This document shows positions 52,086-61,174 of a stretch of 64,000 nucleotides of DNA, in pieces; within the stretch, counting starts at the first letter, position 1; the number at the start of each line of letters is the position of its first letter. The notes beneath the pieces are model-generated. The model did no database searches. It was not told where the DNA came from and saw only the letters and a program-made list of their open reading frames with translations. This DNA comes from Paenibacillus uliginis N3/975. Its GTDB lineage: Bacteria > Bacillota > Bacilli > Paenibacillales > Paenibacillaceae. The stretch covers positions 4,008,263-4,072,262 of the forward strand of contig NZ_LT840184.1 in assembly GCF_900177425.1 (NCBI RefSeq), given 5' to 3'. The position numbers were made by a program, and so were the translations under genes.

Positions 52086-53713
52086 AGGTTCTCACCCTTT
52101 TGCACCAGCGGAATGGACAGATGTCTGAAACTCTCCGGAGACATCCCTGCATGCTTCTTGAATACCCTGGAAAAATATTTGGTATCCCGGTAACCGCAAC
52201 ATTTAGCGATTTCATAGATTTTCATTTCATTACCTGCAAGCAGTTCCTCGGCCCGCTTCATTCGAACTTCTATCAGATAATCAGAGAAGCTCTTACCGGT
52301 CCGATTCTTGAACATCGTACTGAAATAGGAAACGTTAAAATGATATCGTGAGGCAACCGATTCTAGAGATAGATTCTCCATGAACCTTTCCTGAATCAGA
52401 GCAACGCAGCTGTCAATGACAAGTTCCCGCTTGTCGTGCTTCCATCGACGCCAACAACCGTGAACCTCGGCCAAACAAGCATCCAATATTTCCATCAAAC
52501 TGGAGAATGACTCACAGGTTGATATGGATTCAACGGATGCTTCGGCCAACCTCTTCACGGTCTCCGTTCCAAGACGATCACCCAAGCTGTTCTGTAGCTT
52601 GGTCAACATAAAGGACGCATAATCTTTAATGACAGCCGGATCAGTCTGTCCTTCTCCGGCAAGCTTCTCGAATGCATTACGGCATAGCCGAATTGCAGTA
52701 CCTGCTTCTTCCCCTTGCAGCGATTTCTTGAACACTTCTCCATCTAATTCAAAGGAAGGTTGCTTCCGTGTGTGCAGAAGCTCATCGCAGAACAGCACCC
52801 CTTTCCAGCAATCGTGAAATAGATATGTACTAGCTTCCATGGCAGATCGGTAAACACGAGACGCTAACTTTCCGAGATCTTCGCAACCCGGGCCTACTGC
52901 ATGTGTCAGCCTGCCGTAGCTGTCCCATCTTGCGTTAAGCGTATCTAGTTCAGCATGTAAGCTACTGCGCCGTTCCCTCAAAACATTCCCCTGCACATGA
53001 ACGACGGTAGCAATCTCAACATTGTAGTTGCGATTGTCCTCTGGCCCAGGTACATGCAAGACGACACTTAGAGCATTGCCGAAGCTAGACCAGAACGCCT
53101 CAACATCATGAATCAGTTCCTCTATATTTGCAGACAGCATAGATTTCTGTTCCCTTCCCGGCCGAAAAATACTGTAGACGATCGTGCCCTCACCTTGATG
53201 CAAGCCCATTCGTTCCAGCTCCCGCTGCCCAGCGGTGGACAAGGTTCCGAACAGCCACTCCATCACCAATTGTTTGCGGTGCGCGGTGACCGTCACCGCT
53301 AGTCTGTCCTGAATCCATTCAGCTTTCCTTCTCTCCGCGGCTTCCTTGGAAAGCTCGATCTCGATACGTGTTAGGACCTCTTCCAGCTTGTCGATGTCGA
53401 CAGGTTTAAGTAAATAATCATAAGCTCCGTGGCGGAGTGCTTGCTGCGCATAATCAAACAAATTATAAGCACTTAGCATAACGACCTTCGGTTTATAATC
53501 ACCCTCTGCAAGCTTAGAGAGCAAGGAAAGTCCGTCCATATAAGGCATACGAATATCGGTTAATATAACATCTGGGCGTTCGTTCCGAGCTGCTTCAAGG
53601 CCTTGAACGCCGTCCCTGGCGATGATGACCTGTGCATGGGAACGGGTTGCCCGAATCATACCAGCCATTCCCCTGCAATGCCTTGGCTCATCATCGACAA
53701 TTAATATTTTCAT
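52082..53713 (-). CDS. response regulator with AraC-type DNA-binding domain, YesN type
   Basis: A 543-residue protein. The receiver domain (1-120) has acidic pocket DDEP, phospho-acceptor Asp53 (VILTDIRMPYMDGL) and KPVD lysine. A 300-residue linker follows. The C-terminal AraC domain has LESVASRYHFNVSYFSTMFK and IYEIAKCCGYRDTKYFSRVF. It is the first gene of the system with the YesM-type kinase and is expected to activate the importer operon downstream. Confidence 0.95.
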   Translation of the reverse strand: MKILIVDDEPRHCRGMAGMIRATRSHAQVIIARDGVQGLEAARNERPDVILTDIRMPYMDGLSLLSKLAEGDYKPKVVMLSAYNLFDYAQQALRHGAYDYLLKPVDIDKLEEVLTRIEIELSKEAAERRKAEWIQDRLAVTVTAHRKQLVMEWLFGTLSTAGQRELERMGLHQGEGTIVYSIFRPGREQKSMLSANIEELIHDVEAFWSSFGNALSVVLHVPGPEDNRNYNVEIATVVHVQGNVLRERRSSLHAELDTLNARWDSYGRLTHAVGPGCEDLGKLASRVYRSAMEASTYLFHDCWKGVLFCDELLHTRKQPSFELDGEVFKKSLQGEEAGTAIRLCRNAFEKLAGEGQTDPAVIKDYASFMLTKLQNSLGDRLGTETVKRLAEASVESISTCESFSSLMEILDACLAEVHGCWRRWKHDKRELVIDSCVALIQERFMENLSLESVASRYHFNVSYFSTMFKNRTGKSFSDYLIEVRMKRAEELLAGNEMKIYEIAKCCGYRDTKYFSRVFKKHAGMSPESFRHLSIPLVQKGENL

Positions 53714-53802
53714 TTCCTGTCCCCCCGTTGGTGAGTGTGATATGTACTGCGACTCCTAGATATGGAAATACCCATGGGAGATTCGCGTGAAATGGAGCCA
53801 AC

Positions 53803-53911
53803 AACCACCATTACACAAGGAGCATCTCACCATGGGATACTCACATGTTAACATGACCGAACGAAGCAAACTATGAACTACTATCCAAGATGAAATGTTC
53901 ATTCGAGGGGC
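53803..53911 (+). mobile_element. 5' remnant of an IS30-type element
   Basis: Plus-strand sequence from ACCATTACACAAGGAGCATC to the ATG at 53832 and on through MGYSHVNMTERSKL matches the start of the IS30 transposase gene at 61184-62135 (MGYKHLTITERSKLEL) and its leader. A TGA interrupts after SKL, and similarity fades after about 35 codons. The rest of the 53714-54113 gap shows only a terminator. Confidence 0.75.
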
Positions 53912-53969
53912 CGCTGCTGAGAACTAGAAATCTGCCATAGCTTGACACCTCATCTACTAAAATAACAAA

Positions 53970-54004
53970 CAGCAGTAAACTTAATCTCGCAAAGTTTACT
54001 GCTG
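53970..54004. terminator. intrinsic terminator
   Basis: CAGCAGTAAACTT faces AAGTTTACTGCTG with a 9-base loop. On the minus strand TTTGTTATTTTAG follows. It lies 110 bases after the stop of the GH2 operon. Confidence 0.8.
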
Positions 54005-54113
54005 ATCTTTGTTTATTATTTAGTCATTTTTTACAGACCGCACAGCGGCAAAAATGTTTCTATTAGTCAGGCTTATTGGGCAGCGATGCACCAGTAACGG
54101 TCACGAGTCAGTT

Positions 54114-55862
54114 TTAATCTTCGATTGCAGCCTTACGGGAATTAATACGGCGGATGATTTCAGGATCAAATTTCGGCTTTCTGTCGTATGTGTACAGGCC
54201 ATTCACTTCCTGCTCCACATCGTATAACTGTGTATAGCAAAATCCGAACATCATGGGATGATCAAGCAGTGTACTTGTTAACCCTTCATAACGTTCCAGA
54301 AAGGCCTCTTCGGATGTCGGTCTATCGCCATACCCCCAAGATTTCTCATCCTTCTGATCCGGATTCCACCAAATGCCACCATACTCGCTAATGAAATAAG
54401 GCTGTCCTTCATACTTTTGTCTATCCGGAAACGTATTGTAGACTTCTCCGCCAGCTTTCATTGGTTCATATTTCGCTCGGAACGTCTCCGGATTTTGATC
54501 GTAATCATGGATATCAAAAATATCCGTCACCACATGATAGTTTCCGCTAGTATCAATGACCGGTCGAGTCGGATCCATTCGTTTTGTAACTTCGTAAACA
54601 ATCCGCAGGACATCGTTGTTTTGCCTTGTGCCATTATGATCCCACGTCTCGTTAAAAGGACACCAACCTATGAGCGCAGGATGATTGAAATCGCGTTCCA
54701 TTCCTTCGAGCCATTCAGGTAAGAACTGAGACACGCCCTCTGGTTTGGTAATATCAAGTCCCCAATTCGCATGCTCCCCCCATACGAGATAACCTAACTG
54801 GTCAGCCCAGTATAGAAAGCGAGGTTCGAACATTTTCTCATGCAGTCTAGCACCGTTAAATCCAAGTCCCATCGATATTTCGATATCTTTACGTAGATCC
54901 TCATCGCTCGGAGCGGTATAGATGCCATCTGGATAAAATCCTTGATCCAGCACAAGACGCTGAAACACGGATCGTTCATTAATTCGGAAAGCCATTCCGT
55001 CCAACCTAACGGTTCGAAGACCAAAATAGGAATTGACTGAATCACTCACCTGACCTTGTTTATGTAGGGATATCTTCAGGTCATATAGCCTACCGTTGCC
55101 AACCTCCCATAAGTGAATTTCTGATAGTGGAATGGTCAGTTTTACAGATGGTCCTGACACATGTACACTGACATCACCAACCGGTTTATCTTCAAACATG
55201 GCGGATGCGGTAAGTTTTGCTCCTGCTGCATTCCCCTCAATCTTCAAGTCCAAATGCACGCAAGCATTGTCAGGATCAGCCACTAACTTCATATCAGATA
55301 AGTATATCTCAGACACTTGCTCAATCCATACCGTCTGCCAAATACCCGTGGTTCGCGTGTAATCGCAGCCACTCGAGTAAAATCTCCCACTTTGCTTGCC
55401 CCGCGGCTGAAGCCCTGAACGGACGTCATCCTCTGCATAGACGGTAATGATATTTACGCCCGCCCGCACACTCGAAGTGATATCAAAACTAAACGGGGAA
55501 TACCCTCCACGATGCGTGCCGACGGATACGCCGTTAACCCATACCTCAGTTTCGTAATCAACTGCACCAAAGTGAAGTAGAATTCGGCCATTCGTCCATG
55601 ACTCCGGTACGGTAAATTCCCTTTTATACCACACCGCAGCCATAAAGTCTTTATACTCTACGCCGGACAGCTTGCTTTCCGGACAGAAAGGAACCGTTAT
55701 TGTTCCTGACAGATCGTGCCCGGATTCAGCATACCCCCGTTCCTTTCCACTTTTGCCATGATCGATTTCAAATTGCCATTGACCGTTTAAATTGATCCAG
55801 TCGGGACGTACCCACTGAGGTCTAGGATATTCGGGGCGTGGAACAGAATTGAAATGTGTCAT
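54114..55862 (-). CDS. glycoside hydrolase family 2 protein (short form)
   Basis: A 582-residue GH2 protein: N-terminal jelly-roll (1-180, with LSGVEYKDFMAAVWYKREFT and WVNGVSVGTHRGGYSPF), immunoglobulin-like middle (180-285), then a TIM barrel. The acid/base is Glu405 in WCPFNETWD and the nucleophile Glu493 in YFISEYGGIWW. GH2 covers beta-galactosidase, beta-glucuronidase, beta-mannosidase and related activities; a precise substrate cannot be read. There is no signal peptide. It is the last gene of an operon with an epimerase and a second GH2 of the same form. Confidence 0.92.
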   Translation of the reverse strand: MTHFNSVPRPEYPRPQWVRPDWINLNGQWQFEIDHGKSGKERGYAESGHDLSGTITVPFCPESKLSGVEYKDFMAAVWYKREFTVPESWTNGRILLHFGAVDYETEVWVNGVSVGTHRGGYSPFSFDITSSVRAGVNIITVYAEDDVRSGLQPRGKQSGRFYSSGCDYTRTTGIWQTVWIEQVSEIYLSDMKLVADPDNACVHLDLKIEGNAAGAKLTASAMFEDKPVGDVSVHVSGPSVKLTIPLSEIHLWEVGNGRLYDLKISLHKQGQVSDSVNSYFGLRTVRLDGMAFRINERSVFQRLVLDQGFYPDGIYTAPSDEDLRKDIEISMGLGFNGARLHEKMFEPRFLYWADQLGYLVWGEHANWGLDITKPEGVSQFLPEWLEGMERDFNHPALIGWCPFNETWDHNGTRQNNDVLRIVYEVTKRMDPTRPVIDTSGNYHVVTDIFDIHDYDQNPETFRAKYEPMKAGGEVYNTFPDRQKYEGQPYFISEYGGIWWNPDQKDEKSWGYGDRPTSEEAFLERYEGLTSTLLDHPMMFGFCYTQLYDVEQEVNGLYTYDRKPKFDPEIIRRINSRKAAIED

Positions 55863-55888
55863 ATTGAAGACTCCTTTTTAATATTATT

Positions 55889-55901
55889 TTGAGTTAATTA
55901 T
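55889..55901. promoter_or_regulatory. shared operator-like motif upstream of the GH2 gene
   Basis: TTGAGTTAATTAT, 27 bases before the GH2 start. The same 13 bases occur inverted at 58806-58818, upstream of the first GH2 gene and the divergent regulator. Confidence 0.45.
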
Positions 55902-55916
55902 GAAATACCACCGTGA

Positions 55917-56924
55917 TCAACTTTCACTGCTCTGCTTCACATACATCCTGCTCGTCTCTTCCCATATTTCATTAGGCTGCAGACTGAACAGTCCGATTTC
56001 CTCCTTCGGCATCTCCATATTGGGTGCATTGACCAAGTTAATCTGCGGTTCAGGACAGAAGAATCCTTCGGTCGCTTCGTTATTCCAGATCATCCATTGC
56101 TTATAGGAGGTGCCAACGTCATAAATGAGTGTCAGTTTTTCTTTTATATCCGTAAGCTCCATTCGGTTTCGCCCGTTTTGAGCAGCGGAGGTATAATGAT
56201 TGTCCATACTTTCAAAGAATGGATAGACGCCAGCGCCTTGCATGACCAGCTCATCCGGAGACAGTTCGAGATGCGATCCAGTCGGTAGCATTCGGCCATT
56301 AAGCTCCCACCGTTTTCCAATCGTAAGCTTTAAGCGGTAATCCTTAGCGTTGCCGCCCTCCACATATGGAGCATTGATCGACGTATGAAACGCCAGCAGA
56401 CAAGGCATCACTTCTTGCCCGATATTGGTGACAGTTACACGTTGGGACAAGCCCTGATGACTCAGGCTGTAGCGGAGCTGAATATGAAATTGGAAAGGAA
56501 AGCTCTGAAATACCGGATGGTTCTCATCCACCTCGATAGAAACGGTGACAAATGCCTCCTCTTTGGAGTGACCGAATTCGTCCACCTTCCACGGAATGTT
56601 ATATACAAATCCATGTAAATGATGACCCGTTGCTTCTTCATTAATCGGCAGATGATGGACCTCGCCGTTCCATGGAAATTTACCATCCTCATAACGGTTT
56701 GGAGGAAACAGCACAGGAATGCCATGAATCATCGGTCTCGCTTTAAATTCCTCCATTTGTTCAAGTCCAGGTTCATGTAAAAATCGATATCCTTTCTCAT
56801 GGTTCCGGAAGGCAATCAAGTTCCCCCCAGTATCCGGGAGCATCACTGCTTCATAGGCTCCTGCCCTTAGATACACCGCGTTCTCATTATGATAAGCGCC
56901 CTCGTAGGCATTCGTTCCTGTCAT
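55917..56924 (-). CDS. aldose 1-epimerase-like protein
   Basis: 335 residues from MTGTNAYEGAYHNENAVYLR; GGGAG lies 8 bases before this ATG, so the in-frame ATG ten codons earlier is rejected. The beta-sandwich galactose-mutarotase fold shows GGNLIAFRNHEKGYRFLHEP, GIPVLFPPNRYEDG, HHLHGFVYNIPW (His pair) and the C-terminal GFFCPEPQINLVNAPNMEMP with its base Glu. It interconverts sugar anomers released by the GH2 enzymes encoded on either side. Confidence 0.88.
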   Translation of the reverse strand: MTGTNAYEGAYHNENAVYLRAGAYEAVMLPDTGGNLIAFRNHEKGYRFLHEPGLEQMEEFKARPMIHGIPVLFPPNRYEDGKFPWNGEVHHLPINEEATGHHLHGFVYNIPWKVDEFGHSKEEAFVTVSIEVDENHPVFQSFPFQFHIQLRYSLSHQGLSQRVTVTNIGQEVMPCLLAFHTSINAPYVEGGNAKDYRLKLTIGKRWELNGRMLPTGSHLELSPDELVMQGAGVYPFFESMDNHYTSAAQNGRNRMELTDIKEKLTLIYDVGTSYKQWMIWNNEATEGFFCPEPQINLVNAPNMEMPKEEIGLFSLQPNEIWEETSRMYVKQSSES

Positions 56925-56991
56925 GTCCTCATCTCCCTTTCCTCCTTCATACATGCCCCCTCTTTATCGGAAAGGCAAGTATACTAGGACT

Positions 56992-58770
56992 TCATTTTCC
57001 CATCATGATGCTGCGAATATCCTCAAGCGGCGCCTTAGGTTGTCTATCATATGTAAGCAAGCCATTGATTTCTTGCTCCACATCCGTCAGCTGTGTATAG
57101 CAATATCCTTGGATTACCGGCGAAGAGAACATCGGATCAACTACTGCCTTGAGCTTGCGCAGGAAGTCCTCTTCATTCTCTGCTCCCGAGTAACCCCAGC
57201 CCTCCCACTCGCTCTTCTTGAATGCAATACCGCCAAACTCTGATACAAGTATCGGCTGACCTTGATAGGAAGCTCCACCGACAAAAATCCGACGATTGGC
57301 CGGCATCGCTTGCACAGCAGATTCCGTTGTTGCATATCTGTCTTCCAGCACTTCTTGACGACTCTCGTAATCATGAATGGTTGCCAGATCGGTTGTCATC
57401 TGCTCCCATCCATCGTTATATACAACCGGTCTTGTCTCATCCAAAGACTTCGTTAGATGATACATGGCTAGTCCATGCTGCTGCTGGCGCTTATCGACCT
57501 GGACATTTGGAATCCCCCAGCTTTCGTTCAGTGGAACCCATGTAACAATACATGGATGGTTATAGTCACGCTCAATGATCTCCAGCCACTCTCTAGTGAA
57601 ACGTCCAACATATTCTTCCGAGTAATCGTACGCATTTGCTGCCTCGCCCCATAGTAGCAGACCGAGCTTGTCACACCAATACATAAACCGCGGATCCTCG
57701 GTCTTCTGATGCTTTCTCACCCCGTTAAATCCCATTTCCTTCGCCAGCTCAACATCACGTTTCAATGCATCGTCCGTCGGCGCGGTTAGAATTCCTTCGG
57801 GGAAATATCCTTGATCCAGCGCGAGTCTCTGGAAATATGGACGGTTATTCAGACAGAACTTACCATCTTCAATCGAAACCTTCCGCATCCCAAAATAACT
57901 CATAACTTCATCAATAGCCTCTTCCTCACGAATGAGCCGGAATTGAATGTCATAAAGGTTCGTATGCTCAGGACTCCATAAACGGCCGAGGCCATGATCC
58001 GTAAAATCATTCAGTCCGATTGACCGGAACTCTTCCGCATGCCTGATCATAGATTGGTCCTCGGCAATCATTTCACCCTTATACGATACTGTCATTTGTA
58101 GCTTAAGATGATCTAAGGCCTTGAGGCCTTGGATATAAGTTCGAACCCGAATTTCATTACGATCAATATCCGGCGTGAGTGTTACCTTATTTATATGCAC
58201 TGTCTCCAGTGGCTCAAGCCATACGCTCTGCCATATCCCCGTTGTACGGGTATAGAAAATACTTGCGGAATTCTCAAGCCAATATTGCTTGCCCCGCGGC
58301 AAGGTCACATCGCGGCTGAAATCTTCCGCTCGCAGAACTATCGTATTGCTACTTTCTACGAGCGAAGGTGTAATATCTGCCTGGAACGGCGTATGTCCAC
58401 CCTCATGCACAGCAACCAGTTGACCGTTAACCCAAACTTTTGCTAAATAGTCAACTGCACCAAAATGAAGCACAATCCGCTTTCCACTCCAATCCTCCGG
58501 GATCTCGAAAGTTTTGCGGTACCACACAATATCATGAAAGGATGGGTCCTCTATGCCGCTTAGTTTACTTTGAAACGTAAAGGGTACATTGATTTCCCGC
58601 GTGAAGAAAGCGGATACATCTGTTTGATACCAATGTTCATCCTCACCGATTCCTGTATCATCAAAACTAAAATCCCACTCTCCATTTAGGCTTAACCACT
58701 CCTTGCGGAGAAACTGTGGTCTTGGATATTCCGAACGTGGGATTGCCGGGTTGCTTGATTCCATGGTCAT
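56992..58770 (-). CDS. glycoside hydrolase family 2 protein (short form)
   Basis: A 592-residue paralogue of the GH2 at 54114-55862 with the same three domains: jelly-roll with FQSKLSGIEDPSFHDIVWYR, middle domain, TIM barrel. The acid/base is Glu416 in WVPLNESWG and the nucleophile Glu511 in ILVSEFGGIAF. AGGAG precedes the ATG. It is the first gene of the operon and divergent from the ArsR-type regulator across an intergenic region with repeated TTAGTTAAT motifs. It is cytoplasmic. The two paralogues probably split related linkages; that is inference. Confidence 0.92.
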   Translation of the reverse strand: MTMESSNPAIPRSEYPRPQFLRKEWLSLNGEWDFSFDDTGIGEDEHWYQTDVSAFFTREINVPFTFQSKLSGIEDPSFHDIVWYRKTFEIPEDWSGKRIVLHFGAVDYLAKVWVNGQLVAVHEGGHTPFQADITPSLVESSNTIVLRAEDFSRDVTLPRGKQYWLENSASIFYTRTTGIWQSVWLEPLETVHINKVTLTPDIDRNEIRVRTYIQGLKALDHLKLQMTVSYKGEMIAEDQSMIRHAEEFRSIGLNDFTDHGLGRLWSPEHTNLYDIQFRLIREEEAIDEVMSYFGMRKVSIEDGKFCLNNRPYFQRLALDQGYFPEGILTAPTDDALKRDVELAKEMGFNGVRKHQKTEDPRFMYWCDKLGLLLWGEAANAYDYSEEYVGRFTREWLEIIERDYNHPCIVTWVPLNESWGIPNVQVDKRQQQHGLAMYHLTKSLDETRPVVYNDGWEQMTTDLATIHDYESRQEVLEDRYATTESAVQAMPANRRIFVGGASYQGQPILVSEFGGIAFKKSEWEGWGYSGAENEEDFLRKLKAVVDPMFSSPVIQGYCYTQLTDVEQEINGLLTYDRQPKAPLEDIRSIMMGK

Positions 58771-58789
58771 CGTTAATCACTCCTGTTTA

Positions 58790-58895
58790 GTTAATCTAAT
58801 GATTAATAATTAACTCAATGGTGCTTCAAGCAAATTTTAAAATAATAACTGAATTTAGTCAACCATAATCTTGTTTAGTTAATTAATTAGTTATA
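58790..58895. promoter_or_regulatory. divergent control region with TTAGTTAAT repeats
   Basis: Two related blocks, TGTTTAGTTAATCTAATGA (about 58787-58805) and TGTTTAGTTAATTAATTAG (58872-58890), lie about 85 bases apart, next to the ATAATTAACTCAA motif at 58806-58818. The second block is partly palindromic (TTAATTAATTAG). They flank the presumed promoters of the GH2 operon and the ArsR-type regulator and are its likely binding sites. Confidence 0.5.
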
Positions 58896-58943
58896 CAATG
58901 GTTGATATCAACATAATGGAAATAGTAAAGGCGGGGTCCGGAA

Positions 58944-59861
58944 ATGGAGTTAAAGGTTAATCAAAGTAATCTATCCTTATTTGTTGCGCTGGCCTCAGAA
59001 ACTCGAATTCGAATGATCGAAATGCTGAGTAAAGAAAGCCTCAACATCAGAGAGATGGCTCAAAGACTAGACATGTCCTCTGCAATCGTGACTAAGCATG
59101 TCCAGCAGCTTGAAGAAGCTGGAATCATTCATACAGAGATGACAGCAGGCAAGCGCGGGATGCAGAAACAGTGCTCGCTTCGACTGGATACCGCGACATT
59201 AATTTTCAAAACCTCCAAAACACCAGAAGAGCCTACGCAGGATCAGAACTCATATTCCGTGTCTATTCCTGTGGGACAGTACACCGAATATCAAGTCAAA
59301 CCTACATGTGGACTGGCCTCCGAGACGAAGCTGATCGGAATGCGAGATGACCCGCGATACTTCGCCGAACCTGAACATGTGAAAGCACAGCATATTTGGT
59401 TCGCTAGCGGGTATGTGGAGTACCGTATACCGAATTACATGACAGGTAGAAACAACATCACTAATCTTCGCATATCCCTTGAGATCGGTTCGGAAGCGCC
59501 CGGCTATGCGGAGGATTGGGCATCAGACATCTCGTTCTTGGTAAACGACACTCTCGTATGCATGTGGACTTCTCCTGGTGATTTCGGGAGCATACGCGGC
59601 AAGCTTACTCCCACATGGTGGGAACCAGGCAGCACTCAGCATGGCCTGCTCAAGACACTGCTCATTACTTCTTCCGGTACGTATATGGACGGAGTCCTGC
59701 TGTCCGATGTGTGCATTCAAGATATTCCGATCCAGCCGACCGAGGAACTCCGGTTCCGTATCAGTTCCCCGGAAGATGCCCGAAATGCGGGCGGCGTCAG
59801 TCTGTTCGGCAGATGTTTCGGCAATTATGAGCAGGACATTCAGGTGAAGATCAGTTATTAG
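58944..59861 (+). CDS. ArsR-type HTH regulator with a large C-terminal sensor domain
   Basis: A 305-residue protein. Residues about 8-85 are an ArsR winged helix (LFVALASETRIRMIEMLSKE, LNIREMAQRLDMSSAIVTKH, VQQLEEAGIIHTEM). The remaining 200 residues look beta-rich (YVEYRIPNYMTGRNNITNLR, PTWWEPGSTQHG). This layout is common beside glycosidase operons in Paenibacillus-like genomes. It is divergent from the GH2 operon and probably represses it until a sugar ligand binds. No metal-binding cysteines of classic ArsR are seen. Confidence 0.85.
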   Translation: MELKVNQSNLSLFVALASETRIRMIEMLSKESLNIREMAQRLDMSSAIVTKHVQQLEEAGIIHTEMTAGKRGMQKQCSLRLDTATLIFKTSKTPEEPTQDQNSYSVSIPVGQYTEYQVKPTCGLASETKLIGMRDDPRYFAEPEHVKAQHIWFASGYVEYRIPNYMTGRNNITNLRISLEIGSEAPGYAEDWASDISFLVNDTLVCMWTSPGDFGSIRGKLTPTWWEPGSTQHGLLKTLLITSSGTYMDGVLLSDVCIQDIPIQPTEELRFRISSPEDARNAGGVSLFGRCFGNYEQDIQVKISY

Positions 59862-59989
59862 GAGGAAAACTGGATAGGAATTGATTAAGGAGCTGCAACA
59901 CCAATTTCTAAATATCGTCTCGGACTCCAAAATGAGGATTCCTCTATCATTTCACTGAACATAATCGGGTAGGAGGATACCCATTAGTT

Positions 59990-60302
59990 GAGTAGCCGAC
60001 CCGAGTCCTTTGAGGGTATTATTCCCGAGGGATTTAGAGAGGATTGGGCTATTGGATATTCTCCAATAGCTCTTTCTTGTGTATGCCTATTCCCATGCTT
60101 TCTGTTTCTGGATTCTGAGTGATTGCAACATCGCGAACTTTGTCTTCACTCGTTTCCATTGTTTCCAGTAGATCATGCGAATTCGCCTTCTCATCCATTT
60201 GTCCGTAGTTTCGAGCAGTTTCTTCGTGTCGGCTATTTTGAAGTAGTTGATCCATCCCATAGTGTAGCGTCTAAGCTTCTCTGCTCGGTCTTTATTCCCC
60301 AC
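59990..60302 (-). pseudogene. group II intron maturase, C-terminal remnant
   Basis: The minus strand reads YTMGWINYFKIADTKKLLET, then TDKWMRRRIRMIYWKQWKRV and KTKFAMLQSLRIQKQKAWE, then TAG, and goes on in frame as AYTRKSYWRISNSPILSKSL. The WINYFKIAD, WIRRRIRMIYWKQWK-like and KAWEWANTRKGYWRI-like strings are the maturase X/DNA-binding C-terminus of intron reverse transcriptases. The catalytic part is absent, and the Trp codon is now TAG. The 60303-60510 stretch shows no further recognisable intron parts. Confidence 0.75.
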
Positions 60303-60510
60303 TCCATTGCTTCTTCTGTCATTCCTTACAGTTGGATTCGTCGCAAAACCATCTTACGGAATGTTCAGATGTTTTTCTATTATTCAAGCACTCCTCGGGT
60401 CTACTAGGCAGAACTCCAAGGCGCTATGGCCATATTCATGGTTAATCTAAAACGAATATTGAAGCTGTTGAAGCAAGAATCCAACAATATAGGCCAGCTT
60501 AGATAATAAA

Positions 60511-60554
60511 AAGACGACCTTTACCCCCAGCAAACTGGGAATGAAGGTTGTCTT
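60511..60554. terminator. intrinsic terminator of the DinB gene
   Basis: AAGACGACCTT faces AAGGTTGTCTT (one G-T pair). Inside is a second short stem, CCCAG facing CTGGG. On the minus strand TTTATTATC follows. It is 116 bases after the DinB stop. Confidence 0.7.
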
Positions 60555-60670
60555 CTGATTCGTACTTCTTAACTACTCCGAAAAACTACAAGTTTCTTCA
60601 GTGCCTCATTAAACTGCCTGTTTTGTTTCTTATCCAAACGTTATAAGTTCAAGTGTGCGGGAAACCGTAA

Positions 60671-61150
60671 TTAACTACGTCCTGCTTCGCTACTCAGCTG
60701 CCTCTTCAAAGTCTGAATCGCGCCAATATGCAGCCCTTCATGAAAAATGGTTCTGATGAGTACCTGCTCAATGGTATGCATCCCCATTTCTGTCGGAACA
60801 AACTCCTCCTCCATATGATCCTGATACCTCTCCTGAATGATGCGTGGCTGCTGTTGCAAAATCGGAATGAGCTTGGAAAATGTCGGAGTTTCATCATTGA
60901 ACCGGGAAGGGCTGGAACCATAACCAAACCATTCATTGAATGTCATAGGGATAGGCATTTCCTCTTTCGTGAGTGCTCGGATCCATAAATATTGATCCAC
61001 ACAAATATGACCCAGATTCCAACGGATATTATTATTAAACCCTTTAGGAATAATCTCGGCCTCTGTCTCAGATAGCCCTGCAACCATTTCCAGCAGCTCG
61101 CTTCGGTATGTATTCAACTGCTCAAACAAGACCTCATGCCTTCTTTCCAT
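60671..61150 (-). CDS. DinB/YfiT-family protein
   Basis: A 159-residue four-helix-bundle protein: FEQLNTYRSELLEMVAGLSE, RWNLGHICVDQYLWIR (first His) and RTIFHEGLHIGAIQTLKRQL (His pair). These three histidines form the divalent metal site of DinB-like thiol-S-transferases. It has AAGGAAGG before the ATG. It is monocistronic, immediately left of the IS30 element. Confidence 0.88.
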   Translation of the reverse strand: MERRHEVLFEQLNTYRSELLEMVAGLSETEAEIIPKGFNNNIRWNLGHICVDQYLWIRALTKEEMPIPMTFNEWFGYGSSPSRFNDETPTFSKLIPILQQQPRIIQERYQDHMEEEFVPTEMGMHTIEQVLIRTIFHEGLHIGAIQTLKRQLSSEAGRS

Positions 61151-61174
61151 ACATGCACACCTTCCTTTTTGTTT

